Positions 54,630 through 62,788 of a stretch of 64,000 nucleotides of DNA are shown piece by piece. Positions within the stretch are counted from its first letter, which is position 1. Each line of letters starts with the position of its first letter. The notes beneath the pieces were generated by a model. It searched no databases and was not told the origin of the DNA. It was given only the letters and a program-made list of their open reading frames with translations. The position numbers and the translations under genes are program-made. The stretch comes from Flavobacterium erciyesense (GTDB lineage Bacteria; Bacteroidota; Bacteroidia; Flavobacteriales; Flavobacteriaceae): NCBI RefSeq assembly GCF_018069925.1, contig NZ_JAGPXB010000004.1, positions 124,001 through 188,000 of the forward strand, read 5' to 3'.

Positions 54630-54826
54630 CTCTTCCAAAAACGATATCCTACATTCCAATTTTAAAAAACACCACTCATACAAGTACATTTAAAAGAAAA
54701 ATTTGGAAAGAGCGTAAAAAAAAACGGTATTTGATGAAAACTAATTACTTTTTTTATTAATATTGATATCAAATACAATTGTAATTTATTAATCATTAAC
54801 AACTTATTTGAATTAATTTTCACGTG

Positions 54827-55105
54827 ATGAAAAAGAGTAACCGAAAAGAATTAAACTGGGAGCAAACAGAAAAACTTGTTGCTATGGCTTTAGAAGAAAA
54901 AAATCCTTTTGAAATCATAAAAAAAGAATTTGGTCTGGCAGAAAAAGAGATTCTCGAAATCATGAAAAAGAAAATGCCAGTTGAAAAATTCGAAATGTGG
55001 AAAAAGAAAGCAATCGCAAATAAACCAAAACCAAAACCACTCAAAATAGACGATTTTGATGAAGACTTAGACGGCAAATATTACATAAAGAATAAATTAG
55101 ACTAA
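54827..55105 (+). CDS. TIGR03643/DUF2805 family protein
   Basis: 92 residues from ATG 54827 (a GTG at 54824 is adjacent). Nearly the whole length follows a conserved Flavobacteriaceae pattern: KELNWEQTEKLVAMALEEKN, FEIIKKEFGLAEKEI, MKKKMPVEKFEMWKKK and a Pro/Lys-rich bridge to IDDFDEDLDGKYYIKNKLD. An N-terminal helix-turn-helix-like helix pair is possible. Function unknown. Terminator follows. Confidence 0.85.
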   Translation: MKKSNRKELNWEQTEKLVAMALEEKNPFEIIKKEFGLAEKEILEIMKKKMPVEKFEMWKKKAIANKPKPKPLKIDDFDEDLDGKYYIKNKLD

Positions 55106-55110
55106 TACTG

Positions 55111-55140
55111 AAAACTCCTGAATTTATCAGGAGTTTTTTT
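55111..55140 (+). terminator. Terminator after the TIGR03643-type gene
   Basis: Perfect 11-bp stem AAAACTCCTGA/TCAGGAGTTTT with loop ATTTA, then T residues. Confidence 0.85.
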
Positions 55141-55160
55141 GTTTTAAACCACCAAAAAAC

Positions 55161-55514
55161 ATGGTTCACGTTACTAAAAAAGATGATTGTTTAACTTTTG
55201 AAATTCAAGGATGGCATAAATTATGGGCTTTTGAAAATCAAATAACGGTTAGACAAGATCAAATTACGAAAGCTTATCAGGATGAAACTGAAATTAAATT
55301 TTGGCAAGGTTTTAGATGTCCTGGTACCGAAATACCAGGACTTATTACAGCAGGAACCTATTACCAAAACGGTAAAAACTTTTGGGATGTGTGCGACAAA
55401 TCGAAAAGTATCATTGTAGAATTACAAAATCATACTTTCAAAAAATTATTCATTGAAGTACCCAATACTCTAGAAACACTAGCTTTAATCCAAGAGTTCC
55501 ACTATCAAACATAG
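55161..55514 (+). CDS. Conserved hypothetical protein, PH-like
   Basis: 117 residues, no signal or membrane span. All-beta with repeated aromatic positions (MVHVTKKDDCLTFEIQGWHK, KLWAFENQITVRQDQI, FWQGFRCPGTEIPGLITAGTY, and a final helix LETLALIQEFHYQ). The arrangement resembles bacterial PH-like domains, but no family was recognised with confidence. Short 20-bp gap after a terminator, so it has its own start signals. Function unknown. Confidence 0.7.
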   Translation: MVHVTKKDDCLTFEIQGWHKLWAFENQITVRQDQITKAYQDETEIKFWQGFRCPGTEIPGLITAGTYYQNGKNFWDVCDKSKSIIVELQNHTFKKLFIEVPNTLETLALIQEFHYQT

Positions 55515-55622
55515 TATTCCAATTGTAAAACGATAAAAGCCAAACTCTTTTACTTTTTTAAAAACTACAATTGTAACAAATGGTGCTTTACACCGACCAA
55601 TAAGCAAAATTAAATATACACA

Positions 55623-57485
55623 ATGAAAAGAATACTTTATTCCTTAGCGCTTGCAAGCGTACTATGGAGTTGTAAAACAACAAATACCGTAACATCGGCA
55701 AAAGCCAAAGAACAAATTAATGTAAACATTAACTTAACGGATGTAAAAGACGACAAGGTTTTGGTTACCGTTGTTGCTCCAAAAATAAATGCTGATGAAA
55801 CAACATATAGTGTCCCAAAGATAATTCCAGGGACCTACTCTGTTGATGATTACGGCAAATACATCGAAGACTTTAAAGCATTTGACAGCAAAGGAAATTT
55901 ACTAAGCACTAGCAAAGCAGATGAAAATACTTGGATAATAAAAAATGCAAAAACATTAGCGAAAATTACTTATTTGGTAAATGATACTTTTGACACCGAA
56001 AAAGGTAATGGTTTTGGCAATAACGATGTGTTTTCACCAGCAGGAACTAATATTGATTCAGGAACTAATTTCATGTTGAACATGCACGGTTTTGTAGGTT
56101 TTTTTAAAGACAAAAACGACTTGCCATATACCGTAAACATTGCCCATCCTGCAAACTTGTGGGGAGCTACCTCAATGACTGATCGAGATGCAAGTCAAAC
56201 CAATGACGTATTTAGCATGCCTCGTTATGCTGAATTGATCGAAAATCCGGTGATGTATGCCAAACCTGACTATACTACCTTTACTGTTGATGGAATGGAA
56301 ATTTTGATTGGAGTATTTTCGCCTGGCGGCAAAATAACTGCAGAAAGCATCACGCCTGAAATGAAAACAATGATGATTGCTCAAAAAACATTTATGGGCA
56401 AAATCAATGCAACTAAAAAATACACCGTATTGTTGTATTTATCAAGCATGAAACCTAATGATGCTAAGGGTTTTGGCGCTTTAGAACACCCTACAGCTAC
56501 AACGGTTGTAATGCCTGAAGTATTGCCAAAAGACGAATTAGTAAAAAATATGAAAGATGTAGTTTCGCACGAGTTTTTTCATATTGTAACTCCATTAACC
56601 ATTCACTCGAAAGAGATCCATTACTTTGATTACAATACACCAAAAATGTCAAAACACTTATGGATGTACGAAGGGGTAACTGAGTATTTCGCCAATTTGT
56701 TCCAAATCAACCAAGGCCTAATCACCGAAGAAGATTTTTACACTCGAATGGCTCAAAAGATCGAAAACGCATCTAAAATGAATGACACTATGCCATTTAC
56801 AACCATGAGCGCCAATGTTCTGACAGAGCCTTACAAAGCACAATACCTAAACGTCTACGAAAAAGGAGCTCTGATAGGAATGTGTTTGGATATAATTATT
56901 CGCGAAAAAAGTAATGGCGAAAGAGGTATCTTAGACTTAATGCAAAAATTATCTGTTGAATACGGCGCTTCAAAACCATTTAATGACGAGGAGTTATTTG
57001 CCAAAATCACTTCATTTACTTATCCAGAAGTTGGCGATTTCTTGAACACCTATGTTGCAGGACCTACTCCAATACCTTATGCAGATTTCTTAGCCAAAGT
57101 GGGAGTCTCTAAAACAACTACAAAATCGCCTGGAAATGTATTTTTAAAAGGCCAAACACCTTACATCACAGTAAATCAAGCTACAAAAGAAATTTTGGTT
57201 TTACCTAATAATGAATTGAACGTCTTTTTCACTTCATTAGGTTTAAAAGGTGATGATGTACTACTTTCTTTTAATAACAAAGCTTACAGCTTGGAAAACA
57301 TTTACGACTTGATTACCGATAGTCAAAAATGGAAAGAAGACGAAACAATTGTGATAAAAATAAAACGTAATAGCAAAGAACAAGTGATTACAGGTAAAGT
57401 AAAACTACCTTACGAAGAAGTAGAAAGCCTCAATGCCTCAGATTCAACTAAAAAAACACTCAAAGATGCTTGGTTGAAAGGCTAA
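55623..57485 (+). CDS. M61 family metallopeptidase (glycyl aminopeptidase-like) lipoprotein
   Basis: 620 residues. The N-terminus MKRILYSLALASVLWSCKTT has a lipobox (Cys ~17). The M61 zinc motif is SHEFFHIVTP (HExxH, residues ~316-320) with the third ligand in EGVTEYFANLF (~350). A C-terminal PDZ-like region (residues ~510-600, with a loop GLKGDDVLLSFNNKAY) follows. It probably acts in the periplasm or outer membrane as an aminopeptidase. Ends near a strong terminator. Confidence 0.92.
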   Translation: MKRILYSLALASVLWSCKTTNTVTSAKAKEQINVNINLTDVKDDKVLVTVVAPKINADETTYSVPKIIPGTYSVDDYGKYIEDFKAFDSKGNLLSTSKADENTWIIKNAKTLAKITYLVNDTFDTEKGNGFGNNDVFSPAGTNIDSGTNFMLNMHGFVGFFKDKNDLPYTVNIAHPANLWGATSMTDRDASQTNDVFSMPRYAELIENPVMYAKPDYTTFTVDGMEILIGVFSPGGKITAESITPEMKTMMIAQKTFMGKINATKKYTVLLYLSSMKPNDAKGFGALEHPTATTVVMPEVLPKDELVKNMKDVVSHEFFHIVTPLTIHSKEIHYFDYNTPKMSKHLWMYEGVTEYFANLFQINQGLITEEDFYTRMAQKIENASKMNDTMPFTTMSANVLTEPYKAQYLNVYEKGALIGMCLDIIIREKSNGERGILDLMQKLSVEYGASKPFNDEELFAKITSFTYPEVGDFLNTYVAGPTPIPYADFLAKVGVSKTTTKSPGNVFLKGQTPYITVNQATKEILVLPNNELNVFFTSLGLKGDDVLLSFNNKAYSLENIYDLITDSQKWKEDETIVIKIKRNSKEQVITGKVKLPYEEVESLNASDSTKKTLKDAWLKG

Positions 57486-57507
57486 TAAAAGAGTAAACAA
57501 TATAACA

Positions 57508-57540
57508 AATCCTAATTTAGAAATGAATTAGGATTTTTTT
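57508..57540 (+). terminator. Terminator after the M61 gene
   Basis: 10-bp stem AATCCTAATT/AATTAGGATT with an 8-nt loop and T-tract. Confidence 0.8.
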
Positions 57541-57684
57541 TGTCAAAATATGAAACTAGCGTCCGTTCATTCCAACAATTTTCTTTATTTTGCGCGAAAA
57601 TAACAAATTCAAACTTGGGGTCGTTTCTGGGCAAAAATTCCAGTAATAACGCAAAAATGAATTATCAAAAACAATCAAACTCAA

Positions 57685-58389
57685 ATGAAAAAATCAATTT
57701 TAGCAGTGCTTGGAGTACTTGTTCTAGCGGCATGTTCTAAAACAGAATCAAAAGGCAATGTGCATATCACCGGAAATATCAAAGGATTAAAAAACGGAAC
57801 TTTATACCTTCAGCGCATCGTTGACACTTCATTAGTAATTCTTGATTCTATTAAAATTGATGGTAAATCTACTTTTGAAAGTCACTTTACACTTGAATCT
57901 CCTGAAATGTTATATCTGTCATTAGACCGTGGAGTAACCAATTCATTAGATAATAACCTATCATTTTTTGCAGAACCAGGAAATCTAACCATCGAAACCT
58001 CATTAGATAATTATTTAGCCGATGCTGTTGTAACAGGATCAAAAAACAATGATGTATTTGAAGAGTATAAAAAAATAAAAAGCCGTTTCACAGATGAGAA
58101 TTTAACCTTGGTTGAAAAAAAATTCAAAGCGATCAAAAGACAAAACAATGCTGTAGTTGATAGTTTATCAGCCAAACAAGACTCTAACCTAAAACGCAGG
58201 TATTTGTTTGCAACTAATTTTGCTTTGAACAACAGAGATCTTGAAGTAGCACCATACATTGCCTTATCTGAGATTTACGACATCAACATAAAATATTTAG
58301 ATACCATTCAAAAGGCGATGTCTCCAAAAGTAGCACAATCGCTGTATGGTAAAAAACTAACTAAATTTGTAACTTCCGCAAAGCAGTAA
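57685..58389 (+). CDS. DUF4369 domain lipoprotein
   Basis: 234 residues. Lipobox LVLAACSKT (Cys17) indicates lipidation. Residues ~27-125 match the DUF4369 pattern (HITGNIKGLKNGTLYLQRI, DSIKIDGKSTFESHF, FFAEPGNLTIET), which in other Bacteroidota precedes a thioredoxin-like domain. Here the protein ends with a helical region and no CxxC, so the redox domain is absent. Function unknown. Followed by a strong terminator. Confidence 0.88.
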   Translation: MKKSILAVLGVLVLAACSKTESKGNVHITGNIKGLKNGTLYLQRIVDTSLVILDSIKIDGKSTFESHFTLESPEMLYLSLDRGVTNSLDNNLSFFAEPGNLTIETSLDNYLADAVVTGSKNNDVFEEYKKIKSRFTDENLTLVEKKFKAIKRQNNAVVDSLSAKQDSNLKRRYLFATNFALNNRDLEVAPYIALSEIYDINIKYLDTIQKAMSPKVAQSLYGKKLTKFVTSAKQ

Positions 58390-58415
58390 TCAATTCCAAA
58401 AATTTCCCCATCATA

Positions 58416-58449
58416 AAAACCATTTCCTTTCAAGGAGGTGGTTTTTTTT
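58416..58449 (+). terminator. Terminator after the DUF4369 gene
   Basis: Stem AAAACCATTTCCTT/AAGGAGGTGGTTTT with loop TC and T-tract. The AAGGAGG looks like a ribosome-binding site but belongs to the stem. Confidence 0.8.
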
Positions 58450-58646
58450 TGCTTTGTGCGCAACTAAAATTAAAAAACACAACTTTATTTTAAAAAATAT
58501 TTTAATCGCTTAGCAGACGTTAAAAACAACAAAGTAGTATTAAGAAATAATTAAAAGCAATTGCACATAGTGAATTATAAAGCTACTCAAATAAAAAACT
58601 AGTACAATTGACAACGCACATAGCTCCTTGGATATAGTTCAAAAAA

Positions 58647-58674
58647 AAACCATCTAACAAAAGTTAGATGGTTT
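58647..58674 (-). terminator. Terminator of tRNA-Thr gene 2
   Basis: 12-bp perfect stem AAACCATCTAAC/GTTAGATGGTTT, loop AAAA, minus-strand T-tract. Confidence 0.85.
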
Positions 58675-58681
58675 ATCGAAG

Positions 58682-58755
58682 AGCCGGCGGAGGGACTCGA
58701 ACCCACGACCTGCTGATTACAAATCAGCTGCTCTAGCCAACTGAGCTACGCTGGC
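58682..58755 (-). tRNA. tRNA-Thr (anticodon TGT), gene 2
   Basis: 74 nt on the minus strand, starting GCCAGCG and ending CGCCGGC plus discriminator T; CCA not encoded. Loop TTTGTAA gives anticodon TGT. The acceptor stem has an A-C mismatch at 4:69. Identical to gene 1. Confidence 0.95.
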
Positions 58756-58770
58756 GACTCATTACGGGTG

Positions 58771-58801
58771 CAAATATACAGCGGTTTTTGAATAATACAA
58801 A
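58771..58801 (-). promoter_or_regulatory. Promoter of tRNA-Thr gene 2
   Basis: TTTG (58801-58798), a 19-nt spacer, TATATTTG (58778-58771): an exact Bacteroidota consensus, 15 bp before the tRNA. Confidence 0.75.
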
Positions 58802-58866
58802 TCTTTTTTAAAAGAAATTTTTATTAAAATTCAAAGCCGTTGCAACTGAACAACTTAAGTATAAAA

Positions 58867-58896
58867 CAAAAAAAACCACCTAAAAAGGTGGTTTTT
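58867..58896 (-). terminator. Terminator of tRNA-Thr gene 1
   Basis: 10-bp stem AAAACCACCT/AGGTGGTTTT, loop AAAA, minus-strand T-tract. Confidence 0.85.
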
Positions 58897-58902
58897 ACAA
58901 TG

Positions 58903-58976
58903 AGCCGGCGGAGGGACTCGAACCCACGACCTGCTGATTACAAATCAGCTGCTCTAGCCAACTGAGCTACGCTGGC
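58903..58976 (-). tRNA. tRNA-Thr (anticodon TGT), gene 1
   Basis: Same 74-nt sequence as gene 2, including the 4:69 A-C mismatch. Each copy has its own promoter and terminator, so this is a duplicated transcription unit of ~221 bp. Confidence 0.95.
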
Positions 58977-58991
58977 GTCTCATTTCCGGTG

Positions 58992-59022
58992 CAAATATAA
59001 GGATGAATTTGACTTCTCCAAA
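58992..59022 (-). promoter_or_regulatory. Promoter of tRNA-Thr gene 1
   Basis: TTTG (59022-59019), a 19-nt spacer, TATATTTG (58999-58992), 15 bp before the tRNA. Confidence 0.75.
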
Positions 59023-59054
59023 ATAAATTTACACTTTTTTATCGGTTTTTTCGA

Positions 59055-59321
59055 CTACAATTCGTTGATTTTAGCAATCAATTGATTTGCAGTTTGTTCC
59101 AACTCAACATTAATTTGCTTGAAGTGTGCTTTTTTATTTTCAACGTTTTTAGCGTTTACTTTTGTAATCAAAACATCAAAAGCAGCAATAGCTTCGTCAA
59201 TTAAGTTGTTAGTTTCAGTAGTTGGTTTTCCTGTAGTTGAAATCTCGAACAAGTAAACTGCCTCAATAATATCTCCTAAAACGTAGTTGATGTCTTTCTT
59301 TAAATTTTTAACGTTTGCCAT
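59055..59321 (-). CDS. Small conserved hypothetical protein
   Basis: 88 residues, predicted all-helical, no signal. MANVKNLKKDINYVLGDII and the C-terminal LEQTANQLIAKINEL frame a charged middle. Similar short proteins occur in Flavobacteriaceae (from memory). Function unknown. 33 bp from the tRNA promoter, on the same strand. Confidence 0.75.
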   Translation of the reverse strand: MANVKNLKKDINYVLGDIIEAVYLFEISTTGKPTTETNNLIDEAIAAFDVLITKVNAKNVENKKAHFKQINVELEQTANQLIAKINEL

Positions 59322-59542
59322 TTCTATTTATTTAAAATTTGAATTTTAATTTGCGTTTGCAAAAGTACACATAATCTTTCTATTAGCTGCTATGATTTGT
59401 AAATTTCTAAAATAGAAGCTTTTCCGTTAAGTATGAACTACTTTAGGACCTAAAACTGTTGCTTGCTGAAAAATAATCTTCGCAACCGCTTCTCTATTTT
59501 TTACAATCAGCACGCAACGGTTCGTGTATATAAAAACGTAAT

Positions 59543-60007
59543 CTACTTAGAAGTTAACTTTTGGATAGCTTGTAGCGCTTTAGGAATATGTTTGGTTGCC
59601 ATCATACTGTCAAAAATCATTTGAACCACTCCATTCTTATCAGTTACATAGGTTACTCTGCCCGGCATCAATCCGAACAAACCCGTTGGTACTCCAAAAA
59701 GTTTACGAATGGCTTTGTTACTATCCGACAATAAAATAAAGGGTAACTTAAATTGCTTGGCAAATTTTTGGTGCGAACTAGTACTATCTCCGCTTATTCC
59801 AATTACTTCAGCACCCAATTCCTTAAAATCTTCATATTGATCTCTGAAACTGCAAGCTTGTGCGGTACAACCCGGTGTATTATCTTTTGGATAAAAATAA
59901 ATTACCAGAGGCTTTTGACCTAAAACAGTCTTACTGTCAAACAAATTCCCTTCGGTATCCGTTGCGGTGAAATGCGGAATCACATCACCAACTTTTAGCT
60001 CTTTCAT
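59543..60007 (-). CDS. bcp: Thioredoxin-dependent peroxiredoxin (Bcp)
   Basis: 154 residues. The peroxidatic Cys is in YFYPKDNTPGCTAQACSFRD (Cys47) with the resolving Cys five residues later (CTAQAC), a typical 1-Cys/atypical 2-Cys Bcp. It reduces peroxides in the cytosol using thioredoxin. Start overlaps queD's 3' end by 4 bp, so they are coupled in the idi-queD-bcp operon. Confidence 0.94.
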   Translation of the reverse strand: MKELKVGDVIPHFTATDTEGNLFDSKTVLGQKPLVIYFYPKDNTPGCTAQACSFRDQYEDFKELGAEVIGISGDSTSSHQKFAKQFKLPFILLSDSNKAIRKLFGVPTGLFGLMPGRVTYVTDKNGVVQMIFDSMMATKHIPKALQAIQKLTSK

Positions 60008-60414
60008 TCTCCTCGATAGGTTACAAAGTTACGCGGCGTTTCGTATAAAACTACTTCTAAATCAAACTCAGGTTTGATTCTTTTTCTGATTTTATCCCAA
60101 ATTACAACTACAATATTTTCGGCAGTAGGATTCAAATCTTTAAACTCTGGCACATCCAAATTCAAGTTTTTGTGATCAAATTGATTTTCAACCTCTTCTT
60201 TTATAATATCGCTCAAAAACTTCACATCCATTACATAACCTGTCTCAGGATCAATAGCTCCCGTTACGCTAACCGTCATGTCGTAATTATGACCGTGAAA
60301 ATTAGGATTATTGCATTTACCAAAAATAGCATCGTTTTGTTCAAAGGTCCAATCCTTACGGTACAAACGGTGCGCCGCATTAAAATGGGCTTTTCTCGAA
60401 ATAGTAACTCTCAT
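60004..60414 (-). CDS. queD: 6-carboxytetrahydropterin synthase
   Basis: 136 residues. The zinc ligands His are visible: HFNAAHRLY (residues ~9-17) and NPNFHGHNYDM (~37-47), with the catalytic Cys just before (GKCNN). Makes 6-carboxy-tetrahydropterin from dihydroneopterin triphosphate in queuosine synthesis; the other que genes are not nearby. Four-base overlap with bcp and a 23-bp gap from idi. Confidence 0.92.
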   Translation of the reverse strand: MRVTISRKAHFNAAHRLYRKDWTFEQNDAIFGKCNNPNFHGHNYDMTVSVTGAIDPETGYVMDVKFLSDIIKEEVENQFDHKNLNLDVPEFKDLNPTAENIVVVIWDKIRKRIKPEFDLEVVLYETPRNFVTYRGE

Positions 60415-60437
60415 ATTGATAGTATTAGGGTAAGCGT

Positions 60438-60977
60438 TTAAGGCGCTAATGGACTTTTATGTTCTTCTAGATAGTGGTAAAACTCATCAAAGATAATTTT
60501 AAACCAAACAGTGTATAAATCAGGATGCTGCAGCATATCGGTTTTTACATCTTCAATTTTCATCCACTTCCACGCTTCAACTTCTTCGGGATTAATATTG
60601 GGTTCTTCATTAGAGTACCCAATCATGACATGATCAAGCTCATGCTCGGTTAATCCATTGTCAAAAGGGGCTTTGTAAATAAAATGAAAAAGTTCTTTTA
60701 ACGGAGTTTTGAAACCCATTTCCTCAAAAAGTCGGCGACTTCCTGCTTCAATATTAGTTTCGCCCTCTCGTTGGTGGCTGCAGCACGTATTGGTCCATAA
60801 CAAAGGAGAATGGTATTTATGATGTGCCCGTTGCTGCAACATAATTTCGTTGCTGCTGTTTAAAACAAAAACGGAAAAAGCACGATGCAAAACTGCTTTT
60901 TGATGTGCTTCTAATTTAGGCATTAAGCCTATTTGCTCATCGTTTTCATTTACTAAAATTACATTTTCTTCTACCAT
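60438..60977 (-). CDS. idi: Isopentenyl-diphosphate delta-isomerase, type I
   Basis: 179 residues, a Nudix-like fold. Shows the family motif HRAFSVFVLNSSNEIMLQQR, CCSHQREGE (catalytic Cys in TNTCCSH) and EELDH-like residues (Glu in EHELDHVMIGY). It interconverts IPP and DMAPP for isoprenoid, quinone and carotenoid precursor supply. First gene of the idi-queD-bcp operon; -7-like TACTTTTG at 61003-60996. Confidence 0.94.
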   Translation of the reverse strand: MVEENVILVNENDEQIGLMPKLEAHQKAVLHRAFSVFVLNSSNEIMLQQRAHHKYHSPLLWTNTCCSHQREGETNIEAGSRRLFEEMGFKTPLKELFHFIYKAPFDNGLTEHELDHVMIGYSNEEPNINPEEVEAWKWMKIEDVKTDMLQHPDLYTVWFKIIFDEFYHYLEEHKSPLAP

Positions 60978-61447
60978 TTTACTTTATTATGCTTCCAAAA
61001 GTACAAAAAAATAATTTGCCCCTTAGTCTTTAACATTCCGTTTTGAATCGTTTATGATGATTCAAAATTATACTTTATACCTCAAGCAAAAATCAACTAT
61101 TTCTATTGCAAAATAGCATTGCTTTTACAAAAATTATCAGCTGTAAATCTGAGCGAAAATCTTTTAAAAAACTAAAATTGTGCTTTTTTATACCTCTCAA
61201 ACATTAAAAAAAGAATTTTATTCTACACAAAACTGACTCAACAAGATGAAAATCTCATTTAAATTAAAAAAACTCTGAAAATTCAAGCTCAATTATTAGA
61301 ATCGTTGACTCAGCATCAATCCAAAGACAATTTTTAACCGTAAATACTATTATAAAATTCGCTTAAACAAGTATTAATTTGTCCTTTAGGCGACACTTTA
61401 ATTGCAAAAAGCAATTTACATTTGTGTTGAAATTAAAAAATAAAATC
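60978..61447. other. 470-bp intergenic region
   Basis: Between divergent idi and msrB. Includes a hairpin TTTTGAATC/GATTCAAAA (61041-61067) and TACATTTG (61417-61424), a -7 element for msrB. Otherwise AT-rich with no gene recognised. Confidence 0.6.
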
Positions 61448-62005
61448 ATGAAAACAGCTCAACGAATTCTTTGTCAATTGTTTATTGTACCGCTATTCAT
61501 GCTTACTGCGTGTGCACAAACTTCAAAAAAACAAGCCGCGCCTGTCGTTGTAAGTGCAACAAACACCATCTCAAAACCTGGAAATCCATATTACTCTAAT
61601 ACTGACCAAACCAAGTTAAAGGTTAGCGATGCGGAATGGAAAAAAGTTTTACCCGAGGATGTTTACGAAGTTTCTCGAAATGCAGATACCGAAAGACCCT
61701 TTACAGGTAAATATTGGAATACCGACGAAAAAGGAACTTATTATTGTGCCGCTTGTGGAAACAAACTTTTCCGATCAGGCGCCAAGTTTGCAAGCAATTG
61801 CGGATGGCCGAGTTTTTTTGAACAAGACAATAAAAACAGTGTCGTTTATAAAAAAGATAATTCTTTAGGAATGGAGCGCATCGAAGCCCTTTGCGGAAGA
61901 TGCGACGGACATTTAGGCCACTTATTTGATGACGGTCCGGAGCCTACTGGAAAAAGATACTGTATGAACTCCATCGCTTTAGATTTTATACCTGATGCCA
62001 AATAA
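61448..62005 (+). CDS. msrB: Peptide-methionine (R)-S-oxide reductase, exported
   Basis: 185 residues from ATG 61448; an upstream start at 61379 is rejected because the -7 element TACATTTG (61417-61424) lies between. A lipoprotein-like signal (PLFMLTACAQ, Cys ~22) precedes the MsrB domain. The zinc-binding pairs are CAAC and CGRC, and the catalytic Cys is in GKRYCMNSIAL. It repairs methionine-R-sulfoxide in proteins, here presumably in the periplasm. Two bases separate its stop from msrA. Confidence 0.94.
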   Translation: MKTAQRILCQLFIVPLFMLTACAQTSKKQAAPVVVSATNTISKPGNPYYSNTDQTKLKVSDAEWKKVLPEDVYEVSRNADTERPFTGKYWNTDEKGTYYCAACGNKLFRSGAKFASNCGWPSFFEQDNKNSVVYKKDNSLGMERIEALCGRCDGHLGHLFDDGPEPTGKRYCMNSIALDFIPDAK

Positions 62006-62006
62006 T

Positions 62007-62612
62007 ATGAAAAAGCTACTTTTTACCTTCCTACTTTTAACAACGGGATTATTTGCCCAAAACAAGCCCAAACCAAATTTAGAAACCATCACATTAGCTG
62101 GTGGTTGCTACTGGTGTGTTGAGGCAGTTTACGAAAATTTGATTGGTGTTCAAAGCGCCGTATCTGGATATGCAGGCGGAAAAACGAGCAGCCCCACTTA
62201 TGAAGACGTGTCCACGGGTCAGTCAGGCTATGCTGAAGTAGTGCAGCTTACTTACGATAAAAATGTTACTAATTTAGATGAGATTTTTAAAGTGTTTTTT
62301 ACCGTTCACGATCCAACTACACTCAACAGACAAGGCGCTGATATTGGAACGCAATACCGCTCCGCTATCTTTTACAAGAACGAGAATGAGAAAAAAGCAG
62401 CACAAGCTTTGATAAAAGATTTAAGCAAAGCCAAGGTATACGATAGCCCAATTGTAACCACGCTTGAGCCATTGACTGCATTTTACAAAGCCGAGTCGTA
62501 TCATCAAAATTATTACAAAAACAATAGTTCACAGCCTTATTGTAAGATGGTCATTCAACCCAAACTAGAAAAATTTGAAAAATTATTCAAAAACAGATTG
62601 AAAAAAAAGTAA
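62007..62612 (+). CDS. msrA: Peptide-methionine (S)-S-oxide reductase, exported
   Basis: 201 residues from ATG 62007; ATG 61995 lies inside msrB and is rejected since the signal peptide MKKLLFTFLLLTTGLFAQ begins at 62007. The catalytic Cys is in LAGGCYWCVEAVYENLIG (GCFWC variant with Tyr), with the GYAGG and DIGTQYRSAIF motifs. Reduces methionine-S-sulfoxide; with MsrB it covers both epimers in the periplasm. Ends at a good terminator. Confidence 0.95.
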   Translation: MKKLLFTFLLLTTGLFAQNKPKPNLETITLAGGCYWCVEAVYENLIGVQSAVSGYAGGKTSSPTYEDVSTGQSGYAEVVQLTYDKNVTNLDEIFKVFFTVHDPTTLNRQGADIGTQYRSAIFYKNENEKKAAQALIKDLSKAKVYDSPIVTTLEPLTAFYKAESYHQNYYKNNSSQPYCKMVIQPKLEKFEKLFKNRLKKK

Positions 62613-62621
62613 TACCACAAC

Positions 62622-62655
62622 AACGCCTTGTCCCTGAGAACAAGGCGTTTTTTTT
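62622..62655 (+). terminator. Terminator after msrA
   Basis: 10-bp stem AACGCCTTGT/ACAAGGCGTT, 8-nt loop, T-tract. Confidence 0.85.
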
Positions 62656-62788
62656 ATGCAGTGGTTGAAGTTCAAGTACTACCTTCTGAACAATTATAAA
62701 TTCCATATATTTGTTTGATAGCCTTTCCTTTGAAAACATAAAAATAAAATCACAGGAAATTTTAACTTGCATCAAATAACCAAAAACC

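Noticed and set aside
57540..57740. 66-codon open frame before the DUF4369 lipoprotein gene
   Set aside because: It overlaps that gene's signal peptide in another frame and has Ser/Asn low complexity.
58431..58440. AAGGAGGTGG resembling a strong Shine-Dalgarno site
   Set aside because: It is one arm of the terminator stem after the DUF4369 gene, no start codon follows, and this lineage rarely uses such sites.
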